Assembly: GCF_001748365.1 (NCBI RefSeq)
Contig: NZ_BDHH01000010.1
Location: 142,365 to 206,364 of the forward strand
Direction: 5' to 3'
DNA length: 64,000 nucleotides
DNA from: Fusibacter sp. 3D3
GTDB taxonomy: Bacteria > Bacillota > Clostridia > Peptostreptococcales > Acidaminobacteraceae
The stretch's first letter is position 1; each line of letters starts with the position of its first letter. Shown piece after piece: positions 1 through 9,996 of the stretch. Made by a program: the position numbers and the translations under genes. The notes below the pieces were generated by a model. That model made no database searches. It was not told the DNA's origin and worked only from the letters and a program-made list of their open reading frames with translations.

Positions 1-260
1 CGGCACAATCTGGATCGGTTATTTACTCTGGATGGTATGGCGGGTATGGTAAAGTAATCATTTTAGACCACGGCGGCGGCTATACCACGCTTTATGGTCA
101 TAATGATGGACTTGTAGGTAAGGTTGGACAAAAAGTGAATAAGGGAGACCTTATTGCAAAATCAGGAAGCACAGGATATTCCACGGGACCACATTGTCAT
201 TTCGAGGTGCGCGTTAATGGCGATTATGTTGATCCTGAAAAATATGTAAAAGGAAATTGA
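1..260 (+). CDS. M23 family metallopeptidase, C-terminal end (partial)
   Basis: Reading frame open from base 3 to the TGA at 258-260; the N-terminus lies outside the window. The visible 85 residues are the end of a LytM/M23 zinc endopeptidase domain: the YTTLYGH segment and the GPHCHFEV segment carry the conserved catalytic/metal-binding histidines, and VGQKVNKGDLIAKSGSTGYSTGP is the usual glycine-rich beta core, here split as VGQKVNKGDLIAK and SGSTGYSTGP. Family members of EnvC type cut or regulate cutting of peptidoglycan outside the membrane. It is followed after 1 base by an S41 protease, the order seen in many Clostridia downstream of ftsEX; that upstream part cannot be checked here. Confidence 0.9.
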   Translation, partial: AQSGSVIYSGWYGGYGKVIILDHGGGYTTLYGHNDGLVGKVGQKVNKGDLIAKSGSTGYSTGPHCHFEVRVNGDYVDPEKYVKGN

Positions 261-261
261 G

Positions 262-1485
262 GTGCTTAAATTGAAAAAAATTAATGTTGTTATTTTATCA
301 TTGTTACTTATAATTGCCAGTAGTGGTATTACCTTTTTTGCAACAACGATCACGCAAGTGGATTTAGGGGATAAAGTGGTCATTTCAAAAAAAGATTTTG
401 ACCAGTATCAAGAGACGATTAACAAGTATAAAGAAGTGGAAGTTTTAAAGGACTATATTGAAAAGAATTATTACAAAGAAGTGAGTGATGAACTCATGAT
501 CGAAGGTATGAAGAAGGGGATTTTTACTGTTCTTGAAGACCCGTATTCGCTTTTTATGAATAAAGATGAGTACAAGAGTTATATGGAATCTTCGTCAGGT
601 GAATACCCAGGAATAGGGGTCTATTTAGTCGCAAATGAAGACAATGAAATAGAAATCGTTGCACCAATTGAAGATACACCGGGTGAACGTGCAGGGCTTC
701 AAGCAAAAGATCTTATTATTGGCGTCAATGGAGAAACTGTGGATGCATCGGTTATGGACGAGACCATCTCTAAAGTAAAAGGTGAGCCGGGCACATCTGT
801 AACCCTTACGATCTATAGACCTTCACTCAAAGACAAATTTGATGTGGACATCAAAAGAGAATGGATCGATGTAAAAGTTGTAAAATCAAGAATGCTGGAC
901 TCTCAATTGGGATATTTGAGAATATCCATGTTTGATGAAAATTCAGCGTTTGAATTTGATAAACATATGAAAGAACTTGTGAACCAAGGGGCTCAAGGTG
1001 TCGTTCTTGACCTCAGACAAAATCCAGGCGGCTATTTAACACAATGTGTGAAGATTGCAGACAGCTTACTGGGCAAATCTCTGATCGTATACACGGAAAG
1101 TCGAAATGGTGACAACGAGCGGTTTGAGTCAGACTCTAAAAAAATGGATGTGCAGTTGGTGGTTTTAGTGGACCAAGGCTCTGCCAGTGCTTCGGAAATT
1201 TTAACAGGTGCATTAAAAGACAATAAAGCAGCAACCATCGTTGGGGTGACCACGTATGGAAAAGGTGTTGTTCAAATTGTAAAACCTTTTTCAGAGGATA
1301 CAGGCTTTAAGCTCACCACTTCAGAATACTTTACGCCATCTGGTAAAAACATTCATAAAATTGGTATTGAGCCCGATGTGGTAGAACCACTTGATGAAAA
1401 CTATAGCAAGATTGAAAATCCAACAGATGCAGATGACAATCAACTTCAAAAAGCCATTGAAATTTTAAATGAAAAGCTCAAATAA
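262..1485 (+). CDS. S41 family C-terminal processing peptidase (CtpA/CtpB type)
   Basis: 407 aa. One N-terminal membrane anchor (about 9-29), an N-terminal linker domain, a PDZ domain (about 112-190, GIGVYL...GVNGETV) and the S41 protease core. The serine-lysine catalytic residues are visible: S309 in GSASASE and K334 in YGKG with Q338 four residues on, matching the Ser-Lys-Gln triad known for B. subtilis CtpB. It probably trims extracytoplasmic proteins; in spore formers relatives cut SpoIVFA, but no sporulation partner is seen here. The start is uncertain: GTG at 262 (after AAAGGAA) or TTG at 271 (after GAGGTG), both giving an intact anchor. Likely co-transcribed with the M23 gene 1 base upstream. 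Confidence 0.93.
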   Translation: MLKLKKINVVILSLLLIIASSGITFFATTITQVDLGDKVVISKKDFDQYQETINKYKEVEVLKDYIEKNYYKEVSDELMIEGMKKGIFTVLEDPYSLFMNKDEYKSYMESSSGEYPGIGVYLVANEDNEIEIVAPIEDTPGERAGLQAKDLIIGVNGETVDASVMDETISKVKGEPGTSVTLTIYRPSLKDKFDVDIKREWIDVKVVKSRMLDSQLGYLRISMFDENSAFEFDKHMKELVNQGAQGVVLDLRQNPGGYLTQCVKIADSLLGKSLIVYTESRNGDNERFESDSKKMDVQLVVLVDQGSASASEILTGALKDNKAATIVGVTTYGKGVVQIVKPFSEDTGFKLTTSEYFTPSGKNIHKIGIEPDVVEPLDENYSKIENPTDADDNQLQKAIEILNEKLK

Positions 1486-1516
1486 TCAAACCTATGAACT
1501 GTGAAGGGAGACCCTT

Positions 1517-1744
1517 ATGGATTTTTCAAAGTATATGGCAACAGGCAATGCAATTAAGGCACTTGGTCTTAAACTTCAGAGTGTGATCGATTCAGAGGCT
1601 GTAAATCAGCAGGAGGAAGCGGTTAATAAAGGCTCTAAAAAGATGGACAGGGTTTCTGATGCCTATATAAATCCTGGAATAGCTGTAGCTGGACTCCTAT
1701 TTATTTTAGTCATAGGCACTTTTATTTTGCTCCACTTTTGGTAA
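1517..1744 (+). CDS. small tail-anchored membrane protein, unknown function
   Basis: 75 aa starting at ATG after GAAGGGAG. About 50 charged, soluble residues are followed by one hydrophobic segment at the extreme C-terminus (about 55-73, AVAGLLFILVIGTF), so the protein would sit in the membrane with its N-terminus inside. No family recognised. It lies 31 bases after the S41 gene and before a strong terminator, so it probably ends the M23-S41 transcription unit. Coding is supported by the good ribosome site and the soluble-plus-anchor organisation rather than by homology. Confidence 0.7.
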   Translation: MDFSKYMATGNAIKALGLKLQSVIDSEAVNQQEEAVNKGSKKMDRVSDAYINPGIAVAGLLFILVIGTFILLHFW

Positions 1745-1790
1745 AAATATAAACTGAATTTTACACTCTAACCAAACTTAAATTAAAATG

Positions 1791-1849
1791 AAGAGCTTAT
1801 AGATCACAGCGGTTCGTAGAACATCTCGTGAACTATAAGCTCTTTTTAA
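1791..1849 (+). terminator. intrinsic terminator after the S41 operon
   Basis: Perfect 12-bp arms AAGAGCTTATAG (1791-1802) and CTATAAGCTCTT (1833-1844), with a further TCAC/GTGA pairing inside the loop and a T tract at 1842-1847. It separates the envelope genes from the uvrB promoter. Confidence 0.85.
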
Positions 1850-1865
1850 AATGTCGAAAATGTAT

Positions 1866-1894
1866 TTGACGGGTACGCGTAAAAACTATATAAT
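1866..1894 (+). promoter_or_regulatory. SigA-type promoter of uvrBA
   Basis: TTGACG (1866-1871), 17-bp spacer, TATAAT (1889-1894). A start of transcription near 1901 would place the SOS box directly at +1 to +15. Confidence 0.85.
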
Positions 1895-1901
1895 TGAAAT
1901 A

Positions 1902-1915
1902 CGAACAAACGTTTG
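1902..1915 (+). promoter_or_regulatory. LexA (SOS) box of uvrBA
   Basis: CGAACAAACGTTTG fits the Gram-positive SOS box CGAACRNRYGTTYC at 13 of 14 positions. It lies just downstream of the -10 hexamer, where LexA binding would block initiation, and uvrB is a classical SOS gene. Confidence 0.85.
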
Positions 1916-1924
1916 GAGGGTGAT

Positions 1925-3910
1925 ATGAATCGCTTTAGAATAGTATCAGATTATAAACCTACAGGTGATCAACCAGAGGCGATTGAGAGTTTGGTCGCCG
2001 CTTTAGATCAAAATCAAAAATACAGTACTTTGCTTGGTGTAACCGGTTCTGGAAAGACCTTTACAGTGGCCAATGTAATTGAGCGTGTACAAAAACCAAC
2101 GCTTGTCATTGCGCACAATAAAACGTTAGCGGCGCAACTTGCTTCAGAGTTTAAAGCTTTTTTTCCAGACAATGCAGTGGAGTACTTTGTCAGTTATTAT
2201 GATTATTATCAACCAGAAGCCTATGTTGCACATTCAGATACTTATATCGAAAAAGACGCATCTATTAACGAAGAAATAGACAAACTAAGACATTCGGCAA
2301 CTTCAGCATTATTTGAGCGCAGGGACGTCATTATAGTGGCATCGGTATCTTGCATATATGGATTAGGAGATCCAATTGATTACTCGACCATGACCCTGTC
2401 CATAAGACCAGGGATGGATAAATCACGAAATGATATTTTGAGAAGGTTGATTGATATCCAGTACACACGCAATGACATCAACTTCACACGTAATACTTTT
2501 AGAGTTCGTGGAGATGTCATTGAAGTGATGCCTTCTTATGAGTTTGAACGCGCTTATCGCATTGAACTCTTTGGAGATGAAATTGACCGGATTGCCGAGG
2601 TCAACGCTTTGACAGGCGAAATATTAGGTTATCGCAACCACTTGACGATTTATCCAGCTTCACATTATGTAACACCAAAAGATAAACTTGAGGGTGCGAT
2701 TGTCAATATTGAAACAGAACTTGAAGAGACCATCAAGTATTTTAAAGATCATAATAAATTGATTGAAGCACAGCGCATTGAACAGAGGACTAAGTATGAT
2801 ATTGAAATGCTCCGAGAAGTAGGGTTTTGTCAGGGCATCGAAAATTATGCAAGAGTCTTATCTGGGAGACCTCCTGGCAGTAGACCCTTCACATTACTGG
2901 ACTACTTTCCAGATGACTTTTTGATTGTCATTGATGAATCACATGTGACGATTCCTCAAATTAGAGCGATGTATGGGGGTGACCAAACCCGAAAGCAGTC
3001 ACTTGTAGATTATGGATTCCGCTTGCCTTCTGCAAGGGATAATCGACCGCTTAATTTTGAAGAATTTGAGAAATTGGTGAACCAAGCTTTATTTATTAGT
3101 GCAACGCCTGGACCTTACGAGTATGAGCACAGTAATAAAGCCATTGAGCAGATTATTAGACCGACGGGTTTGATTGACCCAGAAGTAGAAGTAAGACCTA
3201 TAAAGGGACAGATTGACGATTTGTATTCAGAAATTATGAAGAGAATAGAAAAAAATGAACGCGTTTTAGTGACCACTTTAACGAAAAAAATGTCTGAGGA
3301 TTTAACCGATTACTTTAAAAAGATGGATATTAAAGTGAGATATTTACATTCAGACATTAAGACCATAGAGCGCATGAGCATTTTACATGACCTCAGAAAA
3401 GGGATTTTCGATGTGCTGGTGGGTATCAATCTTTTGAGAGAAGGGCTTGATATTCCTGAGGTCTCTCTAGTGGTTATTTTAGATGCCGACAAAGAAGGAT
3501 TTTTGAGATCTGAAACGTCGCTGGTACAAACGATTGGTCGTGCAGCCCGAAATATTAACGGGAAGGTCATTCTTTATGCAGATAAAGAAACCCGATCGAT
3601 GAAACTTGCACTGGATGAGACCAATAGAAGAAGGCAGATTCAAACAGAGTATAATGAAGCACATAACATAACACCAACAGGTATCGTCAAAAGTATTAGA
3701 GATGTTATTGAAGCCACTGTTGCAGCAGAAGAAGTCGCTGCTTATGAAGTCGAAAAAATCCAAAAAATGACGAAAAAGGAACTCAGAGATTATGTTGACA
3801 CATTGGAGGGCGAAATGATGGAAGCCTCTAGGAAACTTCAATTCGAGCGTGCAGCTGAACTTAGAGATATGATTGTCGAAATTAGAGAGACGAAATTGAG
3901 GAAGTCATGA
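1925..3910 (+). CDS. uvrB: excinuclease ABC subunit UvrB
   Basis: 661 aa. DNA-damage verification helicase of nucleotide excision repair, acting between UvrA loading and UvrC incision. Seen: Walker A GVTGSGKT (about 38-45), the damage-probing beta-hairpin region [14 protein letters not shown]-type motif IDESHVT, helicase motif GRAARN, and a C-terminal UVR motif ([21 protein letters not shown] split across the last 40 residues) that binds UvrC. ATG at 1925 is preferred because GGAGGG lies four bases upstream; an in-frame TTG at 1913 lies inside the SOS box and ribosome site. Overlaps or abuts uvrA, so the two are translationally coupled. Confidence 0.98.
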   Translation: MNRFRIVSDYKPTGDQPEAIESLVAALDQNQKYSTLLGVTGSGKTFTVANVIERVQKPTLVIAHNKTLAAQLASEFKAFFPDNAVEYFVSYYDYYQPEAYVAHSDTYIEKDASINEEIDKLRHSATSALFERRDVIIVASVSCIYGLGDPIDYSTMTLSIRPGMDKSRNDILRRLIDIQYTRNDINFTRNTFRVRGDVIEVMPSYEFERAYRIELFGDEIDRIAEVNALTGEILGYRNHLTIYPASHYVTPKDKLEGAIVNIETELEETIKYFKDHNKLIEAQRIEQRTKYDIEMLREVGFCQGIENYARVLSGRPPGSRPFTLLDYFPDDFLIVIDESHVTIPQIRAMYGGDQTRKQSLVDYGFRLPSARDNRPLNFEEFEKLVNQALFISATPGPYEYEHSNKAIEQIIRPTGLIDPEVEVRPIKGQIDDLYSEIMKRIEKNERVLVTTLTKKMSEDLTDYFKKMDIKVRYLHSDIKTIERMSILHDLRKGIFDVLVGINLLREGLDIPEVSLVVILDADKEGFLRSETSLVQTIGRAARNINGKVILYADKETRSMKLALDETNRRRQIQTEYNEAHNITPTGIVKSIRDVIEATVAAEEVAAYEVEKIQKMTKKELRDYVDTLEGEMMEASRKLQFERAAELRDMIVEIRETKLRKS

Positions 3911-6729
3911 TGAGTAAAAATAGTATTTATGTAAAAGGTGCTAAAGAGCATAATTTAAAGAATATTGATGTGAGAATCCCAAGAGATCAACTGGTTGTTA
4001 TTACAGGTCTCAGTGGTTCAGGAAAATCTTCGCTTGCCTTCGATACGATTTATGCAGAAGGTCAAAGAAGATATGTGGAGAGTTTATCATCGTATGCAAG
4101 GCAGTTTTTAGGTCAAATGGAAAAACCAAATGTAGAATACATTGAAGGACTTTCGCCTGCTATTTCCATAGATCAGAAGACGACCAATAGAAACCCACGA
4201 TCTACGGTGGGAACGGTCACTGAAATCTATGATTATTTGAGATTGTTGTATGCAAGAATTGGTATCCCACATTGTCCAGTCTGTGGGATGGAAATTGCGC
4301 CTCAATCGGTAGATCAAATTGTGGATCAAGTGATGCTCCTTGAAGAAGGCACTAAAATTCAAGTGCTTGCTCCCCTTATTGTGGGCAAAAAAGGGCAACA
4401 TACCAAAGTTATCGAAGAATTGAGAAAAGAAGGCTATGTGAGAGCGCGTATAAATGGTGAAGTCGTTGATCTTTCTGAAGAAATCGTTTTGACAAAGACC
4501 AAGAAAAACACCATAGAAGTGGTCGTCGATCGATTGGTCATCAAGGACGGGATACAACAAAGGCTAACGGATTCTCTCGAAACGGTTCTAAAATTATCTG
4601 AAGGCTTAATTGTTATAAATTGTATTGAGGGAGAGGACCTCACTTTCAATACTCAATTTTCTTGTCCCGATCATGGACAAGGTATCGCGGAAATGGAACC
4701 GAGAATGTTTTCTTTCAACGCGCCATATGGTGCTTGTCCTGATTGTAATGGATTGGGCTTCACAAAGAAGGTAGATCCAGAATTGCTTGTACCCGATGTC
4801 AAATTATCGGTGAGCGAAGGGGCGTTGCTCCCTATTGCAAACAGCGCAGAAGGTACTTTTTATGTGAATATGATAAATGCTTTGTTAGAATATCACGGTG
4901 TTTCAACAGAAGTGCCCTTTAGAGAATTTCCAGAGAAATTGAAGCATGAAATTTTCTATGGCACAGGAAAGCGCGATGTCAAATTTAAATACGATAGCAA
5001 ATATGTGGGCTTTTCAGAATTCAATCGGCCTTTTGAAGGCCTTGTGAACAATTATGAGAGAAGATATGCAGCGACCACTTCAGAGTACATCAGACAAAAA
5101 ATTGATGAGTTTATGAGTATGATAGAATGTGAAACTTGTCATGGTAATCGATTAAAAGATGAGGTATTAGCTGTTACAGTGGGTGGTAAGAGTATCATAG
5201 AGATCACTGAATTATCGGTGAAGGATGCCATTGTCTTTTTTGACCGTTTGAGCCTTGGTTCTACGCATGCTCAAATAGCCGATCAGATTTTAAAAGAGAT
5301 TAATGCAAGATTACTTTTTCTAAAAAATGTAGGTCTAGAGTATCTATCATTAGCGCGTGCGGCAAGCACTCTATCAGGCGGTGAATCTCAGCGTATTAGA
5401 CTTGCAACTCAGATTGGGTCAGGCCTTGTAGGCGTACTTTATATTTTAGATGAACCCAGTATAGGACTTCATCAAAAGGACAATCAAAAGTTATTAAAGA
5501 CGCTTCGAAACCTCACGGATCTTGGTAATACACTATTAGTCGTTGAACATGATGAAGAAACCATCATGGAAGCGGATTATATCTTGGACTTAGGACCAGG
5601 CGCGGGTGAACATGGTGGTGAAATCATTGCAGAAGGGACTATTGAAGATATACTAGCCTCTGAAGCTTCATTGACGGGTCAGTATTTATCGGGCAAGAAA
5701 AAGATAGAGGTGCCTGCCGTTAGAAGAGCATCGAATGGCCATAAAATCAGGATAACGGGTGCTGTTGAGAACAATCTCAAAAATATTGACGTGGATATTC
5801 CACTGGGCATATTTTGCGCCATAACAGGTGTATCGGGTTCTGGAAAGAGCACTTTGATCAATGAGATCCTTTACAAGTCATGTGCGATAAAGATTAACAG
5901 AAGCCGAATAAAGGCGGGGAAGCATGACGATATTATCGGGCTTGAACACATCGATAAAGTCATCGATATTGACCAGTCGCCAATAGGGCGGACGCCGAGA
6001 TCAAATCCAGCAACTTATACAGGTGTATTCGATCACATTAGAGATATTTTTGCACAAGTTCCCGATGCAAAGATGAGAGGCTATCAAAAAGGTCGATTCA
6101 GCTTTAATGTCAGTGGGGGTAGATGTGAGCATTGTAAAGGGGATGGCATTATCAAAATTGAGATGCATTTTCTGCCGGATGTCTATGTTCAATGTGATGT
6201 GTGCAAGGGCAAAAGATATAATCGCGAAACGCTTGAAGTTAAATACAAAGGCAAGAACATCGCCGACGTTTTAGAATTGACTGTGGAAGAAGCCCTTGAG
6301 TATTTTGCCAATATTCCAAAGATTAAAAGAAAAATTCAAACCCTTTATGATGTCGGTCTTGGCTATATTAGGTTAGGTCAGCCGTCCACACAGCTATCTG
6401 GCGGGGAGGCACAACGTATAAAACTCGCTACTGAACTCAGCAAAGTGAGCACAGGGAAGACACTTTATATTTTAGATGAACCAACCACAGGACTTCATAC
6501 AGCAGACGTTCACAATCTCATTGAAGTGTTACAAAAATTAGTAGATGCAGGCAATACCATTGTCGTTATAGAACATAATCTCGATGTGATTAAATCTTCA
6601 GATCATATCATCGATTTAGGACCAGATGGTGGGGATAATGGTGGTACCATACTTGTGACGGGAACACCTGAGCAGGTGGCGAAGCATAAGACCTCGTATA
6701 CGGGTGAATTTTTAAAAAAAATGTTGTAA
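3910..6729 (+). CDS. uvrA: excinuclease ABC subunit UvrA
   Basis: 939 aa, the usual family length. ATPase that recognises distorted DNA and loads UvrB. Two ABC ATPase halves are visible: Walker A GLSGSGKS near residue 35 and GVSGSGKS near residue 640, each with a signature LSGGE(S/A)QR and a Walker B LDEPS/LDEPT. Zinc-binding pairs CPVC, CPDC and CEHC...CDVC are present. ATG at 3910 sits five bases after GAGGAAG; the alternative ATG at 3907 is only two bases from it. The start overlaps the uvrB stop, which explains shared SOS control from the uvrB promoter. Confidence 0.98.
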   Translation: MSKNSIYVKGAKEHNLKNIDVRIPRDQLVVITGLSGSGKSSLAFDTIYAEGQRRYVESLSSYARQFLGQMEKPNVEYIEGLSPAISIDQKTTNRNPRSTVGTVTEIYDYLRLLYARIGIPHCPVCGMEIAPQSVDQIVDQVMLLEEGTKIQVLAPLIVGKKGQHTKVIEELRKEGYVRARINGEVVDLSEEIVLTKTKKNTIEVVVDRLVIKDGIQQRLTDSLETVLKLSEGLIVINCIEGEDLTFNTQFSCPDHGQGIAEMEPRMFSFNAPYGACPDCNGLGFTKKVDPELLVPDVKLSVSEGALLPIANSAEGTFYVNMINALLEYHGVSTEVPFREFPEKLKHEIFYGTGKRDVKFKYDSKYVGFSEFNRPFEGLVNNYERRYAATTSEYIRQKIDEFMSMIECETCHGNRLKDEVLAVTVGGKSIIEITELSVKDAIVFFDRLSLGSTHAQIADQILKEINARLLFLKNVGLEYLSLARAASTLSGGESQRIRLATQIGSGLVGVLYILDEPSIGLHQKDNQKLLKTLRNLTDLGNTLLVVEHDEETIMEADYILDLGPGAGEHGGEIIAEGTIEDILASEASLTGQYLSGKKKIEVPAVRRASNGHKIRITGAVENNLKNIDVDIPLGIFCAITGVSGSGKSTLINEILYKSCAIKINRSRIKAGKHDDIIGLEHIDKVIDIDQSPIGRTPRSNPATYTGVFDHIRDIFAQVPDAKMRGYQKGRFSFNVSGGRCEHCKGDGIIKIEMHFLPDVYVQCDVCKGKRYNRETLEVKYKGKNIADVLELTVEEALEYFANIPKIKRKIQTLYDVGLGYIRLGQPSTQLSGGEAQRIKLATELSKVSTGKTLYILDEPTTGLHTADVHNLIEVLQKLVDAGNTIVVIEHNLDVIKSSDHIIDLGPDGGDNGGTILVTGTPEQVAKHKTSYTGEFLKKML

Positions 6730-6771
6730 AACTGAAAATGCAAACCATTTAGGTCATTATGGTCTATAAAA

Positions 6772-6810
6772 AATAGGTGCTTCATCATGTGGATAGATGG
6801 GGCACCTATT
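6772..6810. terminator. hairpin between uvrA and the convergent gene
   Basis: Arms AATAGGTGCTTCATC and GATGGGGCACCTATT form a 14-15 bp stem with one wobble. It is flanked by A-rich sequence on the left and T-containing sequence on the right, so it could end transcription from both directions, although the T tract on the plus side is weak. Confidence 0.65.
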
Positions 6811-6870
6811 TATCTGTAATTGTACAGCTAAAACTCTAAGATAATGGCTTGAATATGGATTTCAAGTTAT

Positions 6871-7536
6871 TTAGGGTTTGATGGCTTTAACTTTTTGTGC
6901 ATTTAAATAACTTGCCACATTGGATAAAACAGCATCGGTTGATTCAACTGCAATTTTACCACGATCATTTTCTAATATCAGATAAAGGGTTTGACCTTCA
7001 ATGTAATAATACTTGAAATCTGAGTAATAGTAAACGCCAGAATGGGAATAAAGAATGGAGCCAAGTGGAAAATCAAGTCTAAAATCATAGCCAGAAATAA
7101 GGATATAAGCTTTCCCAAAATAGGCCTTGGTCGTTTTGTAGGTCACAAAAATCCAAATTTCTGAGATAAACACCCAAAATGCAAATGTGAAATAATGAAC
7201 AGGCAGTAGGGCACTTAGATCAAATCGATTGCCTGTCACAGGTAACAATATGATTAAAAAAGAAATGGCGTAAAAGGTGATGCGATGAACCGCTTTGGCG
7301 TCATGAATGTTGAGATGAAATAAAAATTCATCTTTCAGTTGGTATTTTTTGAGGACCCATTTTCGCATGAGCAATTGTACGAGCGGAAAAATCACCAGCA
7401 CAGAAGCGGCAAGATAATGGATGTAAAAATTGGGTTGTTCCATTGCAAAAGGCAGTAGCGGAATGATTGAGAAATAATAAAAAACAACTGCAGCTAGACC
7501 CGCGAAAAAAATCAAAGAACGTGTTGTATTATTCAT
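6871..7536 (-). CDS. membrane protein with soluble C-terminal domain, unknown function
   Basis: 221 aa from ATG at 7536, preceded by AAGGAGAC six bases away; a longer frame reaching 7581 lacks a ribosome site. Four likely membrane segments (about 6-25, 33-53, 84-104, 115-137) are followed by roughly 85 soluble residues containing ISGYDFRLDF, SHSGVYYYSD and LYLILENDRG, an all-beta pattern that might be a PH-like domain, though this is only an impression. No family recognised. It is the only minus-strand gene in the first 52 kb and stands alone between uvrA and uvrC, with its promoter facing uvrC. Confidence 0.75.
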   Translation of the reverse strand: MNNTTRSLIFFAGLAAVVFYYFSIIPLLPFAMEQPNFYIHYLAASVLVIFPLVQLLMRKWVLKKYQLKDEFLFHLNIHDAKAVHRITFYAISFLIILLPVTGNRFDLSALLPVHYFTFAFWVFISEIWIFVTYKTTKAYFGKAYILISGYDFRLDFPLGSILYSHSGVYYYSDFKYYYIEGQTLYLILENDRGKIAVESTDAVLSNVASYLNAQKVKAIKP

Positions 7537-7692
7537 GAAAAGTCTCCTTGTATAAGTGAAAGTCAAAAGCGGTATTGGCATAAGGCATAGGTACCATTCC
7601 CTATTATACTAAAAAAATACGAATACTGAAATACTTTACGTAAAAAATCCGCTATAATAGGATTAGGTTTTATATGAAAGGAATTGTCTAAG

Positions 7693-9603
7693 ATGTCTCA
7701 TAATTTTATAGTGAAAGACCACATTAAAGAGCAACTCAAAAAATTACCTCATAACCCCGGTGTTTACATCATGAAGGACCATGAGGGCGAAATTATATAT
7801 GTTGGTAAGTCCAAAAATCTCAAAAATCGTGTGAGTTCGTATTTTAGAGGGTTTAATGCACATATGCCTAAAGTTCAGACTATGGTCATCAATATCGCGG
7901 AGTTCGAATACTTTATTACAGACAATGAAGTTGAAGCGCTGATTCTTGAAGCCAATTTGATCAAAAAACATCTCCCGAGATTTAATATCCTTCTAAAAGA
8001 CGATAAAATGTATCCCTTTATCCTCGTCACTGTGGAAGAAGAGTTTCCAAGAGTACTGATGACGCGCAATTATTCTGGTAAGGGTAAACACTTTGGACCT
8101 TACGTGAGTACAGATCAAGTACGCAAAACACTTGAGGTCATTCAAACCATTTTTCCGCTCAGAGAGTGTAGCAAGAAGATCACAAGTAAAATAGACAGAC
8201 CCTGCCTTAATTTTCATATTGGAAGATGTGCAGGGGCCTGTAATCATGCAATTTCAAAGGAAGATTATAGGATGTATGTCAATCAAGTTCTGAGATTTTT
8301 AAATGGTGATAGAGACTGGCTTATGAGTGACTTAAAGCAGCAGATGCTTAAGGCAGCAGAACTTTTGAATTTTGAAATTGCAGCAGAGATTCGCGATAAA
8401 ATCAACGCATTAGAGGCTTTAAATGAAAAGCAAAAGGCGATTCAAGCGAATGACAAAAATCAAGATTTTATTGCATTTTATAATTTTGAAGAGAGAACAT
8501 GTGTCATGCTATTCCAAGTTAGAGGTGGAAAAATTGAAGGAAGAGAGTCTCATAATATATCAAATGCTCTAGGCATGAGTGCTTCGGATATTTTAACTTC
8601 CTTTATAACGCAGTATTATTCAGGCGCATTGATGATCCCCAAAGAGATCTACTTATCTGATGAAATTGAAATGAAAGAACTCTATTCGGATTGGTTGACA
8701 AAGTTACTCGGAACGAAGGTTGAGATCCATATTCCACAAAAGGGTGAAAAGAAAAAACTCATAGACTTGGTGAGTAAGAATGCCAAAGAGTATATCATAA
8801 AGTTTCAAGAGAAAATTGATAAGGAGATTAGGTTTAGAGAATCTGCCGAAAGTGAACTTAAGGATTTGTTGGGCATGCCGCAGAATATGAAACTTAGAAG
8901 ACTTGAAGCGTATGACATCTCTAACACGTCAGGCGTATATTCGGTCGGTAGCATGGTTGTCTTCGAAGCGGGTAAGAAGAAACGCAGTGATTATAGACGT
9001 TACAGAATTAAAACCATTGAAGGTGCTAATGATTATGGGTCCATGCAAGAAGTGCTCTATCGCAGATTTAAACGAGGGCTGGAAGAGCAAAATTTTGCTT
9101 CTGAGAACGGCATTGGCGAAGGAAAATTCATACATTTTCCAGATGTGATCTTAATTGATGGTGGAAAGGGTCATGTGAATGCGGTCCAAGATGTGCTCAC
9201 GGCACTGAAAATTGATATTCCCTGTGTGGGGATGGTTAAGGATGATTATCACAAAACTGAAGATTTGTATTATCATGGGGAAATCTGCGGTTTAAAGCAA
9301 AAAAACAATGCTTTTAAGCTTATATATGAGATTCAAGAAGAGGTGCATCGATTTGCAATCGAGTATCATAAATCATTGAGATCAAAAGAGATGACTTCAT
9401 CTATTTTGGATGAGATTGTAGGGATTGGTGATAAACGAAAAATTGCACTGTTGAAGCAATTTCATTCCATAGAAAATATGAGAGCTGCAACCGTGCTGGA
9501 ACTTGAAAAAGTAGAGGGCATCCATAAAACGGTTGCACAGAGTATTTATGACTATTTTCATACGAAAGACGCTGTTGAAAAGTCTGAAAATTCAGACGAG
9601 TAG
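7693..9603 (+). CDS. uvrC: excinuclease ABC subunit UvrC
   Basis: 636 aa. Makes both incisions in nucleotide excision repair. Domain order: GIY-YIG nuclease (PGVYIMKDHEGEIIYVGKSKNL split around residues 18-41), a cysteine cluster (ECSKKITS, RPCLNFHIGRCAGACN), a UVR motif near residue 205 (AAELLNFEIAAEIRD), an RNase H-like endonuclease domain (AYDISNT, LIDGGKGHVNA) and C-terminal helix-hairpin-helix motifs (VGIGDKRKIALL, VEGIHKTVA). ATG at 7693 follows AAAGGAA by nine bases; the in-frame TTG at 7684 has no proper spacing. No SOS box was found upstream, unlike uvrBA. A TATAAT lies at 7653-7658. Confidence 0.98.
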   Translation: MSHNFIVKDHIKEQLKKLPHNPGVYIMKDHEGEIIYVGKSKNLKNRVSSYFRGFNAHMPKVQTMVINIAEFEYFITDNEVEALILEANLIKKHLPRFNILLKDDKMYPFILVTVEEEFPRVLMTRNYSGKGKHFGPYVSTDQVRKTLEVIQTIFPLRECSKKITSKIDRPCLNFHIGRCAGACNHAISKEDYRMYVNQVLRFLNGDRDWLMSDLKQQMLKAAELLNFEIAAEIRDKINALEALNEKQKAIQANDKNQDFIAFYNFEERTCVMLFQVRGGKIEGRESHNISNALGMSASDILTSFITQYYSGALMIPKEIYLSDEIEMKELYSDWLTKLLGTKVEIHIPQKGEKKKLIDLVSKNAKEYIIKFQEKIDKEIRFRESAESELKDLLGMPQNMKLRRLEAYDISNTSGVYSVGSMVVFEAGKKKRSDYRRYRIKTIEGANDYGSMQEVLYRRFKRGLEEQNFASENGIGEGKFIHFPDVILIDGGKGHVNAVQDVLTALKIDIPCVGMVKDDYHKTEDLYYHGEICGLKQKNNAFKLIYEIQEEVHRFAIEYHKSLRSKEMTSSILDEIVGIGDKRKIALLKQFHSIENMRAATVLELEKVEGIHKTVAQSIYDYFHTKDAVEKSENSDE

Positions 9604-9627
9604 ATAAATCATTCACAAACCACAACA

Positions 9628-9662
9628 CAATACCCCTGCATACGAGGGGTATTGTTATTTTA
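9628..9662 (+). terminator. intrinsic terminator after uvrC
   Basis: CAATACCCCT (9628-9637) pairs with AGGGGTATTG (9645-9654), seven-base loop, followed by TTATTTTAT. Confidence 0.85.
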
Positions 9663-9845
9663 TCAAATCAAAATTTGTACAAAAAGAACACAATAGAAGT
9701 GCAAAAAATGCTGCGAAGATTAACAGTAAAACATAATCTTGGTAAATTTTGCGAAAATATTTTCGCCTATAGATGTTTAAATTTCAACAAAAAATGGGCT
9801 TAAAATATTACAAAAAATTAGAGAGAGTGAATGCTTACTTTTGTG

Positions 9846-9874
9846 TATACATTATAATCATTCTATGTTATAAT
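9846..9874 (+). promoter_or_regulatory. promoter of the hndABCD operon
   Basis: TATACA (9846-9851), 17-bp spacer, TATAAT (9869-9874). A second TATAAT at 9853-9858 lacks a good -35. The stretch 9663-9845 between the uvrC terminator and this promoter is AT-rich with no ORF or structure that I could recognise. The 110-base leader downstream also holds a perfect 8-bp inverted repeat, CCTAGTAA/TTACTAGG at 9916-9932. Confidence 0.7.
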
Positions 9875-9886
9875 CTATTCGAATAT

Positions 9887-9904
9887 AGGTTAAGAAATTA
9901 ACAA
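9887..9904 (+). promoter_or_regulatory. Rex-like operator of hndABCD
   Basis: AGGTTAAgaaaTTAACAA matches the clostridial Rex consensus TTGTTAAnnnnTTAACAA at 12 of the 14 specified bases and keeps a perfect GTTAA/TTAAC dyad with a four-base centre. It lies 12 bases after the -10 hexamer, a position expected for repression of initiation. Rex is a repressor released by NADH and is known to control hydrogenase and fermentation genes in Clostridia. Confidence 0.75.
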
Positions 9905-9996
9905 ACAGCTTTAAACCTAGTAAATTACTAGGGATTGGACGGTTCGGGTTATGTTCGAGCTCAGTCGAATGTACGAAGTATAAGGAGGAACAATTA

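Noticed and set aside
3479..4560. Minus-strand frames of 120 and 150 aa over uvrB and uvrA
   Set aside because: Antisense shadows of strongly conserved genes, rich in Phe/Ser/His; no start signals.
9660..9845. Small RNA gene or CRISPR in the gap before the hnd operon
   Set aside because: No repeats, no terminator-like hairpin apart from the one of uvrC, only AT-rich sequence and promoter elements.
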